From Xenopus tropicalis (taxonomy: Eukaryota; Chordata; Amphibia; Anura; Pipidae), in contig NC_030685.2 of assembly GCF_000004195.4 (NCBI RefSeq), positions 55,272,516-55,336,515 of the forward strand: DNA of 64,000 bases. Direction: 5' to 3'. The notes beneath the pieces were generated by a model. That model was not told the origin of the DNA and did not search any database. It saw nothing but the letters and a program-made list of their open reading frames with translations. Within the stretch, counting starts at the first letter, position 1; each line of letters opens with the position of its first letter. Made by a program: the position numbers and the translations under genes. This document shows positions 58,901 through 64,000 of the stretch, in pieces.

Positions 58901-60474
58901 CTTTTAACTTACAAAGTGAATTTCCATGTTCTTTTAGTGCAGAGCGCACAATAGTGTTCTCAGAGAGTGAGGGGGTAGTAGCCCCTGAACCGCCCCTGGG
59001 AACAACAAAATACAAAAAAATGTGCCTAGGTTTTCAAAGGTGCTGAGATTTAATCTGTCATTCATTAACCCCCAAAACGACCATATGCTTAATTAGATTT
59101 ATCCTAGAACTACTGAGAAGCACATTGTTTCTAAAGAGGAACCATCTACCTAAGGGGTTAGAAAAGAACTTCAGTCTGTCGTTTAACTACCCCAAACTCC
59201 CACGCCTCCCTTGTGACCAGTGAGGTAACTTCATTCCATAGCTTAGGAGAAACACTCAGCAGGGTTTAGTGGGAAACAAAACATGCACCTATGGGTGTTT
59301 AGAAATACAGAGCCCCAATCTGCCATATGTTTACTCCAAAAATCACATTTATCACGCTATTCCATATTTTTAGAATACTACTCAACAATGCATTGTTGCA
59401 AAGAAGAAACCATTAATGTAGGTGTTCTTTAGGGGTTCTAAGCTTGGCTATGCAGTCTATGTATTAGACCAATGCTTGGTATAAACTTGTGTACACATTT
59501 GACTGTATCTAGTTGATGCATTCTTGTTATTTTGCAGCTACTTTAATTACATTTTTGTAATTAATCAATCAATGCTATTGAAATATTTTCACTCAAGCGA
59601 TGGCCAACTGGTGCCCTATAATAATCTGGTACCCACCAACAGCTAAAGATCCCCAATGCTTTAGAGACCTATTGGCTCAGGTTGGTTACTCAGTACTAAA
59701 ATCCTACCAATAGCTCCACTGCCTTCAATAAACCTCGACTCAGTTTAAAATTGAAGTGCATTGAAACTGTAAGGTCCTGGTTTCTGATGCATCCAAAACA
59801 CCTATAATGTATTGATGATATAGAGAGGGCTAGCTTGTAGAGCCATATTTGAACACCCTGCGGTTGTAGGTGTAGGTTTACCCACCCCTGCTCTAACTTA
59901 ATTGTTGCTGTTCACAGTTGTAGATGTTCAGCATTTCAGGAGTATCTAGTAAGGAAAAGTCTATACTGTGCACATCCTAATCTCTATCACTCAGGATATC
60001 CTACAAATAACAAAAACTTTTCCATTTGGAACAAATAAATTATTATTCATTTTCAGCAATATGTTTCTTTGGGCCTGAGGTTTTGTCCTTAGATGCTGTA
60101 AAATAAGATACAAGACAGTGTACTAGAAAGTCACAGTTGCAGATCTACCCAGTATGAGCTCTTTTCCAGCCAAGACTTCAGTTTCTATTATGTGCTGCAT
60201 GCTTATTTATAAGTTCTGCTATATTGTAAGAAATTACAGTACATAGATACTGAAACGGTTACTCTTACAGATTACTTTGAAATCACTTAAAATGTGTAAT
60301 GCATATTGGAAAAATGCTTAGAATTAGATTCTCTTTCTGTTAGGAAAATGTTTATTTTTGGGTGAACAAACGTTTTAATATATGGGGTGTACAGGGTATA
60401 ATTATGGATTTTGGCATCAGAAATTATGAAGCAAAAAATGTTGAAGGTAACGCATGGACACAACAAAAACATTT
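55983..60474. other. Intergenic, no gene recognised
   Basis: No exon supported. The 94-residue frame at 56098-56382 and the 117-residue frame at 57230-57583 have no recognisable motif. Around 58845-59005 the text GCAGGGGTGCATCATCCATG ... GAACCGCCCCTGGGA may be a hAT-type MITE with partly inverted ends (low confidence). Confidence 0.4.
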
Positions 60475-60620
60475 ACAGGTGTGGGATGTGTTAGCTGGAA
60501 AGCTGTATAAAGCCATGTTATTGCTTTGCATTTGCAAATGTTTTATAGCAGATCCATGTTATAAAAAGATCCCATATATGGAAAACCAAAGCATTCCGGA
60601 AAATAGATGCTATTTGTATT
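60475..60620 (+). mobile_element. Frog 'GGTATGGGACC' MITE relic
   Basis: CAGGTGTGGGATGTGTTAGC at the left, and AAAAAGATCCCATATATGGA then GCATTCCGGAAAATA at the right, are decayed termini of the family seen complete at 16171-16508. Much of the interior is gone. Confidence 0.45.
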
Positions 60621-62219
60621 GACAATTAACATTGCAGATAATGAATGTATTGCACTGTTATATATTTCTCTATTAATCTGTTTGCTGTTCAGGATGAGCA
60701 TGTTTCTTTGTTCCATAAAGCTTCTGTTGGGCAGAATGCATTTTTTCAGAAATATTGTGTCTTTGTGCCCTTGCTGTGTAGACCAGCCATAATTTCACCT
60801 GCTGATTTCTCGTTTTTTTATCAACATTATCACATTTCGCATTGACTGATGTTCAATGTTAGTTACTTTACTTGTAAAATCAATGGTGCTTGTTGTTTGC
60901 ATGAAACATTCACTCTGCATTTATACAAATGCATTAAACAAGGAAACTACCTTCAGCTATTTTTTTTATATAACCTCATATTAAACAGAAATTGTAATAC
61001 ACTGGTTTTGGTGGATCCTGGATAATTCCAACCCCTAAATCTGTAATCTCTCTTGTATGATTGAGATAGATATTTAATCCTGCAATTCAGGGTTCATAAG
61101 TGATTTTCCTCTCTCTTATTATTATCCAACTCTGTATTAGAAGAATAGTGTGCTGCTACCAAACTTAATAGGAGGCATAAATGTAAATTCATTTTTCATT
61201 TTAATATCCCCAAGTCCATATCCAATGTAATAGGGTCTAATTGCTGGACCACAAGGGGGGCATTAACCACACATCTACTTAAACCTCCTGACCACAGAGC
61301 GCTTGTCATCTCTTTCCCTTTGGAAAAACCTCCCTAAGTGCTGCACCGGCACTTTACTTCAAGAAAAAGCTTAGCGATCCACTTATTCTTGAAAACAATA
61401 TAGGTAACAGCTTTGCTTCAAAGCCCTCAACACTACATGAACTTGTTTCAGTGATTTATATGTGCCCCAATAAATTATTTGGCCAGTTAAAAAAAAAGCT
61501 CAGTATGCAGTTTTTCATTGTGTCGCCTTTATTTAGCTACTAAAAGCCTGAGAGTGATAACTGAGGACCATGCTATAACCTGAAATTACCTTGGTCTTCT
61601 CTTACTTAATAAATCCTAAAAAATGAATGTACCTTAATGCCACTGTTATGCCAGTTAATCCTAACAGATTTGCTTAACATGACCCAGGTTTAATGGAACT
61701 ACTTTATACTTGGGAATGTTTACTCTAACATGGATTAGCAGGGTCTAATGAAACCACTTGAAAATGTCTACTTCTACACATTAGTATAAAGAATCCCATA
61801 CAGAGGTTTAACATCTGATTGTACCACAATGAAAAAAAGGGTGCAATAAAATGAAGTCACAGATGCAAAATAATATTTCTTTGTTAATTTATTAAGATGA
61901 CACATGCTCTGCAATGCATTCCAATTGGCAGAAAAAAGTCACAATGAATAATGACAAGAACAAAACAAACAGCTAATAATCCCTTGAAAAATGACATGTA
62001 AAACTGAAATTAGATTCACCAGTGATGGAATTAATGGGCTCCTCTGGGCTCATCACAAACACCAGTGTGAAGGTAAGGATTCTCTTAGGCCAACAATTTT
62101 TGAACCCACTTCTGGTGAGGCCTGCTGGGCCCGTATTTACATAAAACCTATGCACAACTCCACTTTCTGTTTCTTGTAATATGTTAGAATACTGATTTCA
62201 AAGATTTAATTTTGTATGT
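60621..62219. other. Intergenic, no gene recognised
   Basis: AT-rich; no exon or complete element identified. Confidence 0.45.
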
Positions 62220-62222
62220 AAA

Positions 62223-62256
<34 letters not shown>

Positions 62257-62281
62257 CTGTATATATATATATATATATATA
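62220..62281. repeat. Poly-A followed by TA microsatellite
   Basis: About 21 A then TA repeats interrupted once by CTG. It could mark the tail of a retroposed sequence, but no upstream element is recognisable. Confidence 0.9.
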
Positions 62282-62844
62282 AATAATTTCATTTGCCCAG
62301 GTTATACTGTTGGGGTATTGAAACATGAATATATCTGCAGACCCCTGTAATCCTAACTTTACATTCTGTAGTGGTGTGATAGATAGGGGAATGCCTGGGC
62401 GTTGAGTAGTGTATGAGCAGCATGTAACATTAAGAAAAAAATGTCTAAAAGCCTCTGTTTTAGTCTAGAGGGTTTAGAAAGAATTCTGCCATCTCCGTAA
62501 TCTCCTATTCAATACCAGTATCACACCAGTTTGAGTGGATGTAATTAAACAATAACTTATCATTATCATTGGCACATACAGTAGTAATTAGGGGTCATTT
62601 ACTACCTTCAGGGAAGGATGCATATGGTTGGCAGTAAGAGAAGGACTGCCTTCCACTTACCAGAGCTACACTTTGCATACTGATACTGTATTTTTTATCC
62701 AGTGTGAGGTGCAGAGTGCAGCCAGACCCTGGACACAAGGAGCTTTATTAGGCACACGTAAAGGAACACTAAAGGCATGCTTTTGCTTCATGTGCTTGTG
62801 TCTGTAAAGGAATCCTATTGTGTAACTTTTGCGTTACTTATTCT

Positions 62845-63472
62845 TCCACTTCTAAGTGGAATATAACAGCTATTTCAGGGCTCCTATAGCTTTGGGGTAC
62901 TGGCATAACACTAAGGAGAGCAGACATTGCAGCTGCAGGGGATCCCGGATGAAAGAGGCTTGGCCCTTCACTACCTATGGTCATTGCACCAGTAATACAT
63001 GTCCAGAAGGACAGATTGATTGGGCACAAAACATTATTCATAAATCTACTTGTATCCATGAAGCAGCTGTATATGTTGTGTTGAGTGCCAAGGTGTTGGT
63101 TCAGTCCTCTGTACTGAGCACAGTTGCTTCCACAGTTCCCATGGCATGTTGCACCTATAAATGACCTGCCATACCTTAAGGCAGCGCTGTCCAACTTCTG
63201 CGGTGCCGAGGGCCAGAATTTCTCGCACATACATGGTGGAGGGCCGCTAATGGAAGCCAGTTTTGACCACTCCCCCATTTTATACCACACCCACTTCAAA
63301 TCACACCCATTTTATCACAATGGTGGTAGTGCAGCAAAAACCCAAATGCTCGGTCCTCACTGCAGGGATATCAACCATATTCAGCTGCAATGTCTGCTCT
63401 CCTTAGTGTTATGCCAGTACCCCAAAGCTATAGGAGCCCTGATATAGCTGTTATATTCCACTTAGAAGTGGA
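62845..63472. repeat. Inverted repeat, 91-bp arms, 446-bp spacer
   Basis: Arms 62845-62935 and 63382-63472 are reverse complements with one mismatch in 91 (TATTTCAG against TATATCAG). The spacer (62936-63381) contains unique-looking sequence and a hAT-like element from 63183. The right arm continues from that element, so the left arm is probably an inverted duplicate of its flank or interior. Opposed open frames across the arms are artefacts. Confidence 0.93.
63183..63384 (+). mobile_element. hAT-like dispersed element, copy B
   Basis: It begins CAGCGCTGTCCAACTTCTGC and follows copy A (36200-36431) through ACATGGTGGAGGGCC, CCACACCCACTTCAAATCAC, ATGGTGGTAGTGCAGCA and GCAGGGATATCA. Copy B lacks a short central piece present in copy A. 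Confidence 0.72.
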
Positions 63473-63607
63473 CACACTCTAAAATCCATATGACTCCTCC
63501 TCCCCTGTGGATAGCACAGCAACCCCCAGCATACACACCTTAGGGACCATTTCATGGCTATTTCCAACTGCTAACAAACTCCCAGAACAAACCCCTGCCA
63601 GGTTGAC

Positions 63608-63960
63608 CTCCCACAGGCAGCATAGGGCAGGCAGAGTATGGCACACACAGGCAGCACTCTGCCTGCCCTACGCTACCTGTGTGTGCGCCATACTCTGCCT
63701 GTCCTATGATGCCTGTGTCTGCCATATGCTGCCTGTGTGTGCCATACTCTGCCTGCCCTACGCTGCCTGTGTGTGCCATATCCTCCCTGCCCTATGCTGC
63801 CTGTGTGTGCCATACTCTGCCTGCCCTACCCTGCCTGTGTGTGCCATATCCTCCCTGACCTATGCTGCCTGTTTGTGCCATACCCTCCCTGCCCTATGCT
63901 GCCTATGTGCCATACTCTACCTACCCTATGCTGCCTACACACAGGCAGCATAGTCCAGGC
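63608..63960. repeat. 34-bp minisatellite with inverted units at both edges
   Basis: From about 63663 to 63938 a unit of about 34 bp (starting TATGCTGCCTGTGTGTGCCA) recurs about eight times with substitutions and small deletions. At 63615-63653 the same unit appears inverted (GGCAGCATAGGGCAGGCAGA), and again at 63941-63960 (ACACAGGCAGCATAGTCCAG). The block is therefore a foldback with a tandem array in the loop. Cysteine-rich frames on both strands are artefacts of the repeat. Confidence 0.88.
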
Positions 63961-64000
63961 AGTACATACAATGTCTGAGGTGTGAACCGACGAACAATGT

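Noticed and set aside
62845..63472. Calling the 91-bp arms the long terminal inverted repeats of a defined transposon
   Set aside because: No target duplication was found at the outer edges, and a separate repeat family begins within the spacer. Left as an inverted repeat of unknown origin.
63507..63953. 148-residue cysteine-rich repetitive protein, which could suggest a secreted or toxin-like peptide
   Set aside because: It is a translation of a 34-bp minisatellite whose length is not a multiple of three, so the frame shifts between units. There is no signal peptide or conserved cysteine spacing.

Overview
The window looks like frog nuclear DNA, most probably Xenopus. It is AT-rich and intron-bearing, and it is packed with short terminal-inverted-repeat elements that I recognise from Xenopus: T2-type elements at TTAA sites, the 'GGTATGGGACC' MITE, the 'GGCCATACAC' MITE, several hAT MITEs and a roughly 230-260 bp satellite. 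Only one host protein-coding gene can be supported. No rRNA, tRNA, CRISPR or prokaryotic feature is visible.

Layout. From 1 to about 7335 lies the 3' end of a plus-strand gene I identify as SLX9 (FAM207A), a pre-40S ribosome biogenesis factor. The penultimate coding exon is 4921-4989 and the last is 6865-6991. The splice sites join in phase, and a poly(A) signal follows at 7312. Bases 1-4920 are intron, and the upstream exons are not in the window. The rest (about 7.3-64 kb) is intergenic or non-coding sequence with no exon I can support. In human the gene after SLX9 is ADARB1, so this may be the SLX9-ADARB1 interval, but nothing in the sequence proves that.

Mobile DNA. The best-preserved element is a complete Tc1-like transposon at 49881-51501, with TA target duplication, inverted repeats of about 205-210 bp and a DD34E transposase spoiled by a single in-frame TGA. 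It sits inside an older MITE. A hAT-type element at 22736-23566 has a perfect 8-bp duplication and carries three tandem palindromic TGACGTCA sites plus about 480 bp of G-rich repeat. A second hAT element lies about 100 bp downstream. A third, at 53373-53777, has a perfect 8-bp duplication and contains another MITE. Decayed retroelements are a LINE 3' end with a 17-bp target duplication (1048-1252), a Penelope-like reverse transcriptase fragment (27340-27640) and an L1/Tx1-like ORF2 tail (55050-55982).

Unusual structures. There is a 98-bp-arm palindrome with one mismatch (26651-26849), a 91-bp inverted repeat with one mismatch across a 446-bp spacer (62845-63472), an 81-bp-arm snapback (234-420), a 34-bp minisatellite bounded by inverted copies of itself (63608-63960), and long homopurine/homopyrimidine, poly-C, poly-G and TA tracts. 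I found no multi-gene system. The novelty here is in transposon structure and DNA architecture.
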